Part shown: positions 8,651-17,725 of the stretch, one piece after another | Numbering within the stretch: position 1 is the first letter of the stretch | Layout of the letters: every line of letters starts with the position of its first letter | Source of the DNA: Onstottus_B arcticum | GTDB taxonomy: Bacteria; Acidobacteriota; Blastocatellia; UBA7656 | DNA: 64,000 nucleotides | Direction of reading: 5' to 3' | NCBI GenBank assembly: GCA_038040485.1 | Contig: JBBPIE010000031.1 | Location: 18,873-82,872, forward strand | Made by a program: the position numbers and the translations under genes | Notes under the pieces: model-generated | Database searches by the model: none | Seen by the model: the letters and a program-made list of their open reading frames with translations, nothing else | What the model was told of the DNA's origin: nothing

Positions 8651-8870
8651 ATGCAAACCCCCGTCTCACGTATAACGCCCGACAGCAGCCAGCAGTCGCC
8701 GCAAGCAACCGCGCCAAAACCCAACCTGCTCGATCAGGCGCGAATCGCCCTTTGTTCGCGGCACTACAGCCGCCGGACCGAACAAACCTACTGCCTCTGG
8801 ATGTATATTTCCTTTCATTTGTCCGCCATCTGGCTAAGATGGCGGAGGCCGATGTGCAGGCCATTTTCCA
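8651..8870 (+). pseudogene. Integron-type tyrosine recombinase, N-terminal remnant (frameshifted, truncated)
   Basis: From the ATG at 8651 the frame encodes NLLDQARIALCSRHYSRRTE and then QTYCLWMYISFH. This is a clear match to the SAM-like N-terminal domain of IntI-type integrases, whose consensus is LLDQVR...HYSxRTExxYxxWIxxFIxFH. The continuation, RHLAKMAEADVQAIF, appears in another reading frame from about 8825 and corresponds to the family motif RHPxxMGxxEVxxFL. At least one frameshift therefore lies near 8815-8825. The sequence then breaks off in the ATTTTCC repeat at 8859. The catalytic core (R-H-R-Y) is absent. This is a dead fragment of a mobile-element integrase. Confidence 0.8.
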
Positions 8871-8994
8871 TTTTCCATTTGCAATTTATCATCTGCCATT
8901 GAAGGGAGTCCTGGCCAAATAGACCAGAGAATCGAACAATAAGAGAGATGAAAATGGAAAATCGAAAATGGTAGATGGAAAATGGAAAATGGGC
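8859..8994. repeat. Inverted repeat with ATTTTCC heptamers
   Basis: The left arm 8859-8900 (several ATTTTCC units, then a diverged part) is complementary with some mismatches to the right arm 8953-8994 (GGAAAAT units). Arms are about 42 bases with a 52-base loop. The left arm directly abuts the broken end of the integrase remnant. Confidence 0.85.
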
Positions 8995-9299
8995 CAATCT
9001 ACACCCATGTTCTCAACCGCGGCGGTCGTGGCGTCAAGAGCCCGGCCGATTCACTGTGATCTGCAAGGGATCGGGAATGTTATGCGGAAACCAGATAAAA
9101 CTCTTCGGCATCGGAGATGCGCGGTAAACAATGGAGAGCCGGGGGTTACGGGACATCCGTTTGGAGTTTTATGCCGACAGGGTAGCGAGGCACGTTACGG
9201 GGTGGGCACACACAGGCAGCCGGTGGAAAAGGCCGTTTGAATTTCCTATACTCTTGATATCTGCGACTGGTCGGAATCAGTGAGGAACTTGGGGAACAC
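8995..9299. other. Intergenic region, no gene recognised
   Basis: About 300 bases between the ATTTTCC repeat and the unknown gene at 9300. I found no conserved frame and no strong hairpin. The stretch GTTATGCGG near 9080 is reminiscent of a recombination core, but no partner site was found, so I do not name one. Confidence 0.4.
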
Positions 9300-10445
9300 A
9301 TGGATTGGCGAAAGTGTAATGACCCACAATGGCGGCGGTTTCTCGTCGCCTTGGCCGCACTCGCTGTCTTCGTAGCAGCGTTGTTCCTCTACGTCCGTGG
9401 ATGGCTGTTTGGGGCGGGATTGCTCTATTCGTTCGCCGTCCTCCTCCTGTTCTGCTTTGCATTGGCAGGATGCATTGCATTGGCCCTGCTGATCTACGCG
9501 CTGTTCCGGCGCTGGTGTGAACTACGTGGGGCGCCGCCCAAGGGCCGAGGCACGCGCGAGCGCACGGGCCCGAACTCCGTGCATCTGCCTTCAACGATCT
9601 ACAAGCGCCCGGACCCCCTCATCTATAGCCAGTATTTTTTCATGGCGCGAGGGTTCGCGGTGACGTGGGACAACCCCGACATTTGGCTGACTGAGTTGCC
9701 GGCCCCTGACGGAACGATGGCTCCGGTCGGATCGCACAACCTTCTGCCTAACCATGTCTATCGCATTCATGCTCGCATTTATAACGGATCACTGGAAGCT
9801 CCCGCCGTGGGAATGCCGGTCGTCTTCTCGTTCCTGACTTTCGGCATCGGGATTGTGCCGACGCTGATCGGCGTCGCGGTGGTCGACCTTCCCGTCAAAG
9901 GCGCCGCTGGGCATCCCAAAGAGACATTCCATGACTGGCTGACGCCCGCCACGTCCGGGCACTATTGCCTGCAGGTCGGCCTCTTCTGGCCCGATGATGC
10001 TGAGCCCGGCAACAACATCGGCCAGGAGAATGTTGACGTCAAAAAGCTCGCCTCGCCTGCGACGTTCCGTTTTCCATTGCGCAACGATGCGTCGACGACG
10101 CGCCGTTTCCGCCTTGAGGTCGATTCCTATCCGCCTCCCGTCCCTCCGGATTGCCCTGATCTGCCTGCGCACGACAATACTGGACGCGGAGTTGCAGCCA
10201 GGCAGGACCCCGCCGTTGGAGCTGCTCGCCTCGCCTTCCATCGTCGTGATGCGCATCCCCTGCCGCCGGATTGGTCGGTGACCTTTTTGCCGGGTTCCGA
10301 GCTTCTACTACGTGGTGGTGAGCAGGTGGACATCATCGCAATGGTAAACGTGCCTGCTACGCTTCCTGCACCACAGCCGATCAATGTCAACGCGTTCGCT
10401 GACGGCGCCTTCGCCGGCGGCGTCACGCTCTATGTGCACAGCTAA
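9300..10445 (+). CDS. Unknown membrane-anchored protein with Ig/CARDB-like region (first gene of a two-gene unit)
   Basis: The protein has 381 residues. I do not recognise a named family. It starts MDWRKCNDPQWRRFL and has two adjacent membrane segments (about 12-34 and 38-67), leaving the rest on one side of the membrane. The region about 100-270 looks beta-rich: VTWDNPDIWLTELP, HARIYNGS, HYCLQVGLFWPDDAEPGNNI and QENVDVKKLASPATF recall CARDB-like Ig folds. A second beta-rich part ends with a VNVNAFADGAFAGGV-like stretch. The next gene follows after nine bases, so the two are probably co-transcribed. Both lie between an integrase remnant and an attC-like site, so horizontal origin is plausible. 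Confidence 0.7.
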   Translation: MDWRKCNDPQWRRFLVALAALAVFVAALFLYVRGWLFGAGLLYSFAVLLLFCFALAGCIALALLIYALFRRWCELRGAPPKGRGTRERTGPNSVHLPSTIYKRPDPLIYSQYFFMARGFAVTWDNPDIWLTELPAPDGTMAPVGSHNLLPNHVYRIHARIYNGSLEAPAVGMPVVFSFLTFGIGIVPTLIGVAVVDLPVKGAAGHPKETFHDWLTPATSGHYCLQVGLFWPDDAEPGNNIGQENVDVKKLASPATFRFPLRNDASTTRRFRLEVDSYPPPVPPDCPDLPAHDNTGRGVAARQDPAVGAARLAFHRRDAHPLPPDWSVTFLPGSELLLRGGEQVDIIAMVNVPATLPAPQPINVNAFADGAFAGGVTLYVHS

Positions 10446-10454
10446 GGGGGAGTG

Positions 10455-11894
10455 ATGTCGGAAGGGCCGCAATACACCAGATGCACTGACAAAGCGAATT
10501 GGAAATCTCCGATTGCGTCGGTCGGCGTCGCGGATATCGTGGGGGCGGTCGGTGCCATCCTCGCCGTGCTCGCGGGATTCCCCGCGGCTGGCGCGATTCT
10601 CGCCTTTGCAGCCGGCGCCGAAATCATGCGCAAGGTCGCCGAGTGGCAGCTCAACGGTAAGCTCATCTGCCTCAGCAACGTGAAGCGACGCGTCTTTACA
10701 GACGCCGATCCGGATCGAGTCTGCGTGCTCGGCACCGTGCTGGATTTCGAGAAAGTGGGCGAGGACAAGAGCGGGTTCGAGAATATTGACAATGACTTCG
10801 GCGTGAATCTTTTCCTCGCGCCGTTTCCGATCAGCGATGTTGTGGTCACGGATCCGGGCAAACTCAAGCGGCGCATGGAACAAAGCCCACAGGGTGATCT
10901 GATTCAGGACCCTAACGCGCCGGAACCGGTGGCCGGTGATCCTGATCCCGGACCGGGCCCGCTCAAGCGGAAGGACGATCCTTCGCAGAATTTCGGTCCA
11001 ATGCCGGTCGGCTTCAGCGGCTACGAGCGCGGACTGATGATCTCGGCGAGCTTTCCGCGTCCGATACCATCGAATGTTTATCGCGATCCCCATGAGTTGG
11101 TGAAAGTCGATCCGAAGTTCAAGCAGATGGGCGACGACGCGTATGCGGCGTTTGTTGCCTTGTACCAAGGCGAGGTAATCGTAAACGGACAACCGCTTTC
11201 GAAGGGCATCAAAGACGCGATCCTGGCCGAGGCCGCAAAGGACCCGTTAGGCTATGGACAGGTATCGGCGAGGTTCTATCAGGCGGTAGAGTCGGCCTTC
11301 CATTTCACGGAAAAGAATGCGCCCGCGCTGCATTGTGAATTCGAGGGCTCTCGTATCCGCGACGTCTACAATACGCTCGACTTCGCTCATGTTCATTGCG
11401 ACACGAGCGGGTTCTGGGGATTTCTCTGCGACGTGCTCAATTTCGTGATCTCGATTTTCCTCGGCATTCCGAAGCTCATCGCCGCCGCAGCCGCATGGGC
11501 AAGTGCCGATGACGGCAGCTTGTCCGATGCTTACGACGGCGCTGGGGGAGAGATCCGCTGGGGCGACCCGATCGTGGTGCGAGGCCGCTGGGTCTATGAC
11601 AGCGCTCACTCCGGCTACAACGAAATGCATGCGGTGCGCACGGTGCAAAAGACTTTGCCGGGGCCGCAGGATCACGACGCGTGGTGCGGAGAGCTTTCCA
11701 AAGTGCCGCCAAGTCCACCGCCGACGCGCGACCCGCATGCTCCTCCGCACGCCACCGGCGGCGACGTTCCAATGACGCCGGACCAGCGTGCGACATGGGA
11801 CGCACAGAACCGCGACGAAAACCGCTGGGTGTACCATCCAGCGATTGATGGCTGCGTGCCGCAACGGTCGGACGACCCTGTTCCCCTGCATTGA
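10455..11894 (+). CDS. Unknown protein with two hydrophobic regions (second gene of the unit)
   Basis: The protein has 479 residues from the ATG at 10455 (MSEGPQYTRC); an in-frame GTG at 10452 is less likely because the GGGGG element fits the ATG better. I do not recognise a family. A glycine/alanine-rich hydrophobic stretch lies near residues 22-58 (VADIVGAVGAILAVLAGF) and another near 320-350 (FLCDVLNFVISIFLGIPKL), consistent with membrane association. The middle is rich in D, P and G, and the tail carries PPSPPPTRDPHAPP before a conserved-looking ENRWVYHPAIDGCVPQ end. Several cysteines are spread along the chain. Its spacing after the 9300 gene suggests that the two products act together. 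Confidence 0.7.
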   Translation: MSEGPQYTRCTDKANWKSPIASVGVADIVGAVGAILAVLAGFPAAGAILAFAAGAEIMRKVAEWQLNGKLICLSNVKRRVFTDADPDRVCVLGTVLDFEKVGEDKSGFENIDNDFGVNLFLAPFPISDVVVTDPGKLKRRMEQSPQGDLIQDPNAPEPVAGDPDPGPGPLKRKDDPSQNFGPMPVGFSGYERGLMISASFPRPIPSNVYRDPHELVKVDPKFKQMGDDAYAAFVALYQGEVIVNGQPLSKGIKDAILAEAAKDPLGYGQVSARFYQAVESAFHFTEKNAPALHCEFEGSRIRDVYNTLDFAHVHCDTSGFWGFLCDVLNFVISIFLGIPKLIAAAAAWASADDGSLSDAYDGAGGEIRWGDPIVVRGRWVYDSAHSGYNEMHAVRTVQKTLPGPQDHDAWCGELSKVPPSPPPTRDPHAPPHATGGDVPMTPDQRATWDAQNRDENRWVYHPAIDGCVPQRSDDPVPLH

Positions 11895-12171
11895 TCACCC
11901 GCAACTCTCGAAGAGGCAACTTTGCGACAGAACCGGAGATTCTCCTAGACGCAGTGCATTTCGAACTTATCGTACCCACCACGGCTGTGTGGGCAGCGGT
12001 ACGACACGCCGTCCTCGCTCTCGTGGAGCGGGCATAGGCGGCAACACAGGGATCAGACGCGCCTGCGCCAGTCCTTACTCCATAGTGGAGGTGGGGTGGT
12101 GAGGCCGTCCTGGTGTCCGTGCCAATGCGCCCAGCCGAGCAAAGGCGTGCAGACGCGAGAGAGGATTCCAA
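11895..12171. other. Intergenic region before the VOC genes
   Basis: I looked here for an attC-like site after the 10455 gene and did not find a GTTRRRY core with a matching partner. No gene or long hairpin is evident. Confidence 0.4.
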
Positions 12172-12582
12172 GTGAGGAACACAGGAGCAGCTCCACAGGC
12201 GGGCATCGAGATCAGGTCTGCCGTACCGACCTTTCTTGTGGCCGATGTCGCCAGAACGGCGCGCTGGTATGCCGAGTGCCTCGGATTCCACACCGCAGGC
12301 ACATTTCCCAAGCAAGCGCCTTACTCGTATGCGAGCTTGCAGCGGGATGGCGGGGAGATCATGCTCCTCTCCCTACCTGACTATCGAAAGCCGGATCTCA
12401 CGGCTCGACGGCCCGAGGGCCTTTGGGATGCCTATATCCGAGTGCGAGGCGTCCACACGCTCTATGAGAGTGTTCGAGGTAAGGAATTCATCCAGATGCC
12501 GCTGAAACAGCAGCCTTATGGCGACTGGGAATTCGAGGTGCGCGATCCGAACGGCTACGTTCTTGTGTTCGGCAGAGCCTAG
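12172..12582 (+). CDS. VOC/glyoxalase-fold protein (first of two)
   Basis: The 136-residue protein starts with GTG at 12172, preceded by GAGAGGA. It shows one vicinal-oxygen-chelate module pair: AVPTFLVADVARTARWYAEC then LGFHTAG in the first half, and WDAYIRVRGVHTLYESV with FEVRDPNGYVLVFG in the second. Such small proteins act as metal-dependent dioxygenases or isomerases, or sequester drugs such as bleomycin. VOC proteins are common integron cassette cargo. A GCCTAAC heptamer, the expected left core of an attC site, lies 18 bases after the stop (12600-12606), but the rest of such a site is missing. Confidence 0.88.
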   Translation: MRNTGAAPQAGIEIRSAVPTFLVADVARTARWYAECLGFHTAGTFPKQAPYSYASLQRDGGEIMLLSLPDYRKPDLTARRPEGLWDAYIRVRGVHTLYESVRGKEFIQMPLKQQPYGDWEFEVRDPNGYVLVFGRA

Positions 12583-12634
12583 CGGAACATGGAGGTGCCG
12601 CCTAACCCGCGGCTGCAAGTTCCAGGAGCCAGAC

Positions 12635-13024
12635 ATGACACGAGCAGAGATTTCCGGCATCTCACCGTTTTTCATCGTGCAAGACGCTACAGCGGGACTT
12701 TCGTTCTACCGCGACCGGCTCGGATTTGAAATCACCTTTCAGGAGCCTTCTGACGATCCCTTTTTTGGAATCGTGTGCCGAGGTGGCGCGATGATCATGG
12801 TCAAGTCCGTCGGTGTAGATCCGCTCCCCAACTACAAGAGGGAGGCCGGAGCCCGCTGGGATGCTTACCTTTACGTTCCTGATCCAGATGCGTTGGCGAC
12901 CGAGTTTGCGTCGCGCAATATCGTATTTTCAGAGCCACTCAAAGATACGCACGACGGGTTGCGCGGCTTTGAGATCAAGGACGCCGACGGCTATGTGTTG
13001 TTCTTCGGCCGTCCTCGAAAGTAG
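12635..13024 (+). CDS. VOC/glyoxalase-fold protein (second of two, cassette-like)
   Basis: I choose the ATG at 12635 (MTRAEISGISPFFIV), which has AGGAG seven bases upstream, giving 129 residues; an upstream open frame to 12518 overlaps the first VOC gene. The fold signature is ATAGLSFYRDRLGFEITF in the first half and DAYLYVPDPDALATEF with FEIKDADGYVLFFGR in the second. It is similar in plan to the preceding VOC protein but diverged in sequence. Directly after the stop lies the attC-like site 13038-13127. The gene-plus-site arrangement is that of an integron cassette. Confidence 0.88.
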   Translation: MTRAEISGISPFFIVQDATAGLSFYRDRLGFEITFQEPSDDPFFGIVCRGGAMIMVKSVGVDPLPNYKREAGARWDAYLYVPDPDALATEFASRNIVFSEPLKDTHDGLRGFEIKDADGYVLFFGRPRK

Positions 13025-13037
13025 GTTTGCCTCATAT

Positions 13038-13127
13038 GCCCAACAACACGCTGGTTGCGACGGCCAAATCGCTTCGCGCTTTGGTTCCTTCGCGTTGCTC
13101 GGCCGCGGCACAGCGTGGGCGTTAAGC
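13038..13127 (+). other. attC: attC-like integron recombination site
   Basis: The 90-bp element starts with GCCCAAC (13038-13044), which fits the R'' consensus RYYYAAC, and ends with GTTAAGC (13121-13127), which fits R' GTTRRRY. Just inside, CACGCTG (13047-13053) and CAGCGTG (13111-13117) pair perfectly as L''/L' would. The centre is an imperfect palindrome with GGCCAAA and TTTGGTT. It lies 13 bases after a small VOC gene and has the orientation expected for that cassette. This is my reading of the consensus, not a search result. Confidence 0.65.
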
Positions 13128-13140
13128 GCCACTATAGCCG

Positions 13141-14731
13141 AGTGCTTCCGGAACTGGTAACCAACAGGTCTGCGCCGCCGGGATCATAACCGTCGAGTTC
13201 GACCTCACAGCCATCACCGTTCCCTTCCTTGGAGAAGAATTCCTGCCCGATTTCAAGGAGACCGACTTCCTGATGCACTGGGTCGGCAAGCCTGGAACTT
13301 CGCTCGAAGCGATGCAGCGCATTTACTGTCCAGGTCAGCAAAGAACTGCGTGCTGTTCCCGGCGTTCGAAATTTCGGATCGCATATTGGCCGCGCCGAAG
13401 TTGCCGACGAGGTGGTCGGCCCGAACTTCGCCGAACTCTGGATCAGCATAGATCCTGACGCTCCCTACGAGACGACCGTCGCCCGGATTCAGGGAGTGGT
13501 TGACGGTTACCCTGGTCTCCAACGCGACGTGTTGACTTATCTGAAAGAGCGAATAAAGGAAGTGCTGACCGGAGCGAGTGCGACGGTGGTCGTGCGGATC
13601 TATGGGCCCGGCCTCGACGTGCTACGCGCAAAGGCGGCCGAAGTGGGCAAAGCTATGGGCGAGATCGACGGCGTCACGAACTTGAAGGTCGAGCCCCAGG
13701 TCCTGGTCCCGCAGTTGGAGGTCCGCTTGCGATCCGAAGAGGCGTCGCGTTCAGGTCTGACGCCCGGAGACGTTCGCCGCGCGGCTACTACACTGGTTAA
13801 GAGCACGAAGGTCGGTGAGGTCTATGATGGACAGAAGATTTTCGATGTAGTCGTTTGGGGCGCTCCGCACGTGCGAGGCGACGTCGAGGCGCTGCGCCAG
13901 ATGAGAATCAATCTGCCGTCGGGTGGAGATGTGCCGCTGCGGGAGGTCGCGGATATCCGCATCGCGTCCACTCCGAACGTGATCCAGCGCGAACGCGCCT
14001 CACGCCGGATCGACGTAACCTGTGATGTGAAGGGCCGCGATCTTGGAAGCGTCGCCCGCGATATCGAGGCGAAAGTCAAAGCGCTCTCGTTTGACCGCGA
14101 GTACCATCCCGAGTTCCTCGGCGAGTACACGGCGCGCCAGCAGTCCAAGAACCGGCTTATCGGATTGGGCGGGCTTTCGCTGCTCGGGATACTGCTGTTG
14201 CTTCACGCCGATTTTCGCTCGCCTCGCTTGGTTGCGCTGATCTTTGTAAGCCTTCCCTTTGCGCTTGTCGGCGGAGTCATTGCGACGCTGCTGTCCGGGG
14301 GGGTGCTCTCGTTGGGATCACTCGTCGGATTTGTGACCGTGCTGGGGATCGCAGCTCGCAACGGGATCATGCTTATCAGCCACTATCGGCATCTCGAGTC
14401 CGAGGAGAAGCAGCCATTCAGCGAAGAGCTCGTCTTGCGCGGCTCGGAAGAACGGCTCGCCCCGATTCTGATGACGGCGCTGGCGACGGGTCTCGCGCTG
14501 CTGCCGATAGTTCTCAGCGGCAACAAGCCAGGTCACGAGATCGAGCACCCAATGGCCCTCGTCATACTCGGCGGCCTGGTGACTTCGACATTGCTAAATC
14601 TCTTCTTGATGCCCGCGCTCTATCTGAGATTCGGTTCTGCGAGAAAAGCAGCGCCCGAATCTGCGGCCGCTCCTGGATCGGAGACAGGTGATGAGACGAG
14701 AGTTGATCCTGGAGAGAAGCCCGTTCTCTAA
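13141..14731 (+). pseudogene. Heavy-metal RND efflux permease (CusA/CzcA type), 5'-truncated and frameshifted
   Basis: The main open frame (from about 13412) encodes the rear half of a metal-efflux RND pump: VDGYPGLQRDVLTYLKERIK, EVLTGASATVVVRIYGPGLD, then the docking domain, and a last membrane block with LVGFVTVLGIAARNGIMLIS, all typical of CusA-like proteins. The preceding frame, 13141-13323, encodes FLGEEFLPDFKETDFLMHW and SLEAMQRI in a different phase. The family would read RIT directly there, so an extra T in the run at 13322-13324 explains the shift. The first 500 or so residues of a roughly 1040-residue pump are missing, and the remnant begins right after the attC-like site. No partner adaptor gene is present. 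Confidence 0.85.
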
Positions 14732-14799
14732 GGAACCGCGGTCATCACCTGCTGATTGCGTCGCGCGGGTCCGAGGAGCTTACGACCGAACGAGGTTTT

Positions 14800-15585
14800 C
14801 TATCTAGTTGTCAGGAGAGGATAGGGGTTGATGGGTTCGCCGCCACTCCATCTGCCGGGCGTGGTCACCTTGGCTATCCCGAAATGAAGATGGAAGTTCC
14901 CGGCGCCGGCATTGCCGGTGTCGCCGACGTATCCGATGACCTCGCCGCGCCTGACTTGCTTGCCGTCATACATTCCGTCCGCGTACCGCTGCAAGTGGCC
15001 ATAGTAGTAGACGTATAAACCCGAAGGGTCAGTCACGTAGATCATCGTGCCGCCCCGGTCGCTGGTAAACAGCTTCACTCTGCCGTCAGCACTCGCAAGC
15101 ACCGGCGTGCCCTGCGGAGCCATTATGTCCAGGGCCTGATGAATGCGGCTCTCAGAGCGGCTCTGATAAAACGTATCGTGCAACTCTTTCGCGGTTACGC
15201 CCTCGACTGGTATTAGCAGGTTTTTTGTCCGGAGGTAGGCCAGGTCGCCTTCATTCACCGTAGTCGGCGGGCTGATGCCAGGCAACGCCGAATCACCCGG
15301 CGGCACCGGCGCGTCATTTGGCCTCGTGGGATCCGACGGCGCCGCGCGCGGATTGACTGCTTTTGCACCATTGTCCGCCTTGATCTCAGGCCCCGAAGTT
15401 GGCGTCCTTCTGTTTCCGCTGCCGCTGAAAGGCGGCGCCTTGAGATTGTTAAAGACAACCACGGAGCAAATGATGCACAGGCCCAATATGACCAGTGCGG
15501 CCCTTCCTGTATGGGTCTGTTCGGTGAAGCCGGGCGAGCGCCACGCCTTACTAGTCTTACCGGCTTTTGCATTTTCGCTGATCAT
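14800..15585 (-). CDS. M23 family metallopeptidase (LytM domain), membrane-anchored
   Basis: The 261-residue protein has a short cytoplasmic N-terminus, one membrane segment (about 28-48, ALVILGLCIICSVVVFNNL), a proline- and threonine-rich linker (about 50-110) and a C-terminal M23 domain (about 135-255). The zinc ligands are visible: HQALDI for HxxxD, and HLHFG for the HxH motif. The strand VRRGEVIGYVGDTGNAGAGN is also typical. The enzyme should cut peptide cross-links of peptidoglycan in the periplasm. It stands next to an L,D-transpeptidase gene on the same strand, which suggests a cell-wall remodelling pair. Confidence 0.93.
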   Translation of the reverse strand: MISENAKAGKTSKAWRSPGFTEQTHTGRAALVILGLCIICSVVVFNNLKAPPFSGSGNRRTPTSGPEIKADNGAKAVNPRAAPSDPTRPNDAPVPPGDSALPGISPPTTVNEGDLAYLRTKNLLIPVEGVTAKELHDTFYQSRSESRIHQALDIMAPQGTPVLASADGRVKLFTSDRGGTMIYVTDPSGLYVYYYGHLQRYADGMYDGKQVRRGEVIGYVGDTGNAGAGNFHLHFGIAKVTTPGRWSGGEPINPYPLLTTR

Positions 15586-15709
15586 GAAACCCGATGCTCA
15601 AGAGCCAGGCGAAGTGTCCTCGGCGTCAGTAACGACGCTCTTCCATGCCGACCGTACTACAGATCAAAGCTGCCTCGCCTTGTGCTGAAGGAGCAGATGT
15701 AGTGCGGCG

Positions 15710-17221
15710 TCACCGCCGCCGTCCGGGTTTGTTGTTGCTTGAGGGTTTCCTGGATTTGACGTTGCTACCTGTGTCGAGGTTTACCGGCGCCGGATAGCCT
15801 CTTCCTTCAAGCGCCGCGATTTTGACGACGACTTCTTTCGGTCCCTTGATGGAACGGGTCACCATGCCCGCCCGATTACTGCTGACCGAACTCTTGTTCG
15901 ACGGCTTGCCCGATGTTGCATTGGAATTGGCCGTGGTTGAGTCAGACACGTTCAGTCTTCCGCCGGCATCTCGCGACATTTGCTTGAGACCGCTCATCAC
16001 CTTCGCGAGTTCCGGTTTGGTCAACTGCTCACGCGTCACACCATACGCTTCGAGCGCCGCGTCGAGATTCTGCTCGGTATTCGTGTCGCGGTCATACACA
16101 TCGCGGTAAATGTGGAGCTTTCCGTCTTCAATGGTTATCGTGTCATATCGCAGCTCTACCGGAACGGATCTACTCAGCTTCACGGTCTTAGTCTCGGTCT
16201 TGTTCTCTCCGTATTCTGCTATCTGGTCGTCGGTCAGGTCGACTCCACCCAATTGCGCAAGCAACTTCGCGAAGTCTTTTGCCTGCGAGTCGGTCAGACC
16301 GACACAGCCGTGCGATGCGAAGTTGCCGATTTTGGCTGACGACTTACCACCGTGTATCAGAGACGGCAAACCTATCGGGATCTTGAGCAGCCCAAGAGGG
16401 TTTAACTTGTCGCCAGCTTTGACCGTCTTACCAACTTTCACCTTGCCGCCCGGCGCTTCAACCCAAGGCTCATCGGGTGGCGTCCAGGTTGGGTTGAAGA
16501 TGATCGAGCCTGCCTTTCGTAGACCGGTTGGAAGCGGAAACTCGGGATAGCCGATTCCAATCTTGTACGACTTGACCAGTTGGCCGTTCTCAAAGACGTC
16601 CATTCGAAAAGCTGGGTCGTTGACCACTATGCGCGTATCGGCAGGTACCCCAACGGCCGCAGCTCCAGCAGGAGGCGCCGCAACCGGCGGAGCGACTGCG
16701 ACCGGCGGAGCGACCGCGACCGGCGGAAGCGGTTCGCTTGCGGCAGCCGCATCGTCGCTATTCCATCGATTGGCGACCAGCACGGACAGTTGCCCTACTT
16801 TGTCGCGGCCTATCACGTCGCTAATCTCCAGCTCAGCCCTCTCGCGATAATCGGCTGCGCTTGAGTGGCCATTCGTCGTCTCGCGCCCCGCTTCGCGAAG
16901 CCTGGCGGTAGCTTCGTGCGAAATCGCCTTGAGCCTGCTCACTTGCGCATCCGTCAATTGGAGCCTTGACTGCAACTCGGCCGCGAATGCCTCGTCGGCA
17001 AGAAACGCATCAAGCACCGGCAAGGTCACCGCCCACTCGCTCTGAGTCCTGGCGATCTCAGGACTCGACGCGGCCGCGGTGTTTGAGTTTGAGGCACCCG
17101 CGGATTTTGAATTCGTATTGGCAGGTGAGCCTGTGTTGGACACCTGTTTTGTGGATTCGACAGCGCACCCGGCGTTTGCCAGGAGAGCAGAAAAGACAAG
17201 TGCTTTCAGGATCGGCTTCAT
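15710..17221 (-). CDS. L,D-transpeptidase (YkuD domain) with atypical HGC motif
   Basis: The 503-residue protein has a signal sequence ending in a cysteine (ALLANAGC), possibly a lipoprotein signal. A low-complexity Ser/Asn/Ala region, an alpha-helical part (about 70-150) and a PPVAVAPPVAVAPPVAAPP linker (about 165-190) follow. The YkuD domain is at about 195-320, with HGGKSSAKIGNFASHGCVGL. The catalytic cysteine and histidine are present, but the motif reads HGCVG where most family members have HGC(I/V)R. The C-terminal 150 residues are rich in Ser, Asn and Lys. The enzyme should form 3-3 cross-links or anchor proteins to peptidoglycan. Confidence 0.88.
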   Translation of the reverse strand: MKPILKALVFSALLANAGCAVESTKQVSNTGSPANTNSKSAGASNSNTAAASSPEIARTQSEWAVTLPVLDAFLADEAFAAELQSRLQLTDAQVSRLKAISHEATARLREAGRETTNGHSSAADYRERAELEISDVIGRDKVGQLSVLVANRWNSDDAAAASEPLPPVAVAPPVAVAPPVAAPPAGAAAVGVPADTRIVVNDPAFRMDVFENGQLVKSYKIGIGYPEFPLPTGLRKAGSIIFNPTWTPPDEPWVEAPGGKVKVGKTVKAGDKLNPLGLLKIPIGLPSLIHGGKSSAKIGNFASHGCVGLTDSQAKDFAKLLAQLGGVDLTDDQIAEYGENKTETKTVKLSRSVPVELRYDTITIEDGKLHIYRDVYDRDTNTEQNLDAALEAYGVTREQLTKPELAKVMSGLKQMSRDAGGRLNVSDSTTANSNATSGKPSNKSSVSSNRAGMVTRSIKGPKEVVVKIAALEGRGYPAPVNLDTGSNVKSRKPSSNNKPGRRR

Positions 17222-17725
17222 CAGTAATTCCTTTTATCGCTCGCCCGAGAGGGAGCGCGGCTTCGTGCAATGAATCTGATGCCCACTGGAAGCGTAGGCG
17301 ATTGTGCTTGATGCAAATCGTTGGCCTACACCGATGCGAAAATCAAATCATGATACAGCCTATCGGACTAGCGTTTCTGTGCAGTATTGGACAGGTTGCG
17401 AAATGAATGCGACGACAGTATCAGTTATTCGGCCACGTTCGTTCGCTTTCACTACGCCATTGGACTCCTCGAGTGTTGGGCTTTGTTACGACGGCGGCTT
17501 GTACGGGCGGCCCTCCGTGGCCGCCCCTCTTCACGCAACTTGGTGGCTCGCATTTCGAGAAGGGCCGGCTACGGAGGGCCGCCCGCACAGGACGGTCTGA
17601 AACTCTTGACGGCGGCGCTCGTTGAAGTCAGAGTGCTTTCTGCGTTGGCGCAGCACGACCGTCAGCGTGGCGCAAAGCTGCCAGCTTGCGAACCCCGCGA
17701 CCTTTTTCCGCTCGGGAGGGAACCG
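17222..17725. other. Intergenic region with a GGGCGGCC-type inverted repeat
   Basis: The arms 17501-17522 and 17567-17588 pair at 20 of 22 positions and contain CGGGCGGCCCTCCGT, with a 44-base loop. The same GGGCGGCC/GGCCGCCC words form the hairpins at 6301 and 45906. Upstream of it (17222-17500) should lie the promoter of the leftward L,D-transpeptidase gene. No further gene is recognised. Confidence 0.8.

Noticed and set aside
9060..9130. GTTATGCGG as an integron attI or transposon end
   Set aside because: It does not fit GTTRRRY, and no second copy was found within the region.
10308..11192. A 294-codon minus-strand frame
   Set aside because: It spans the junction of the two plus-strand unknown genes, has no family resemblance, and the plus-strand genes have starts, spacing and membrane segments in its place.
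13412..14731. The RND open frame as an intact short gene
   Set aside because: It lacks half of the pump, and the preceding codons of the same pump are present in another phase, so it is a remnant.
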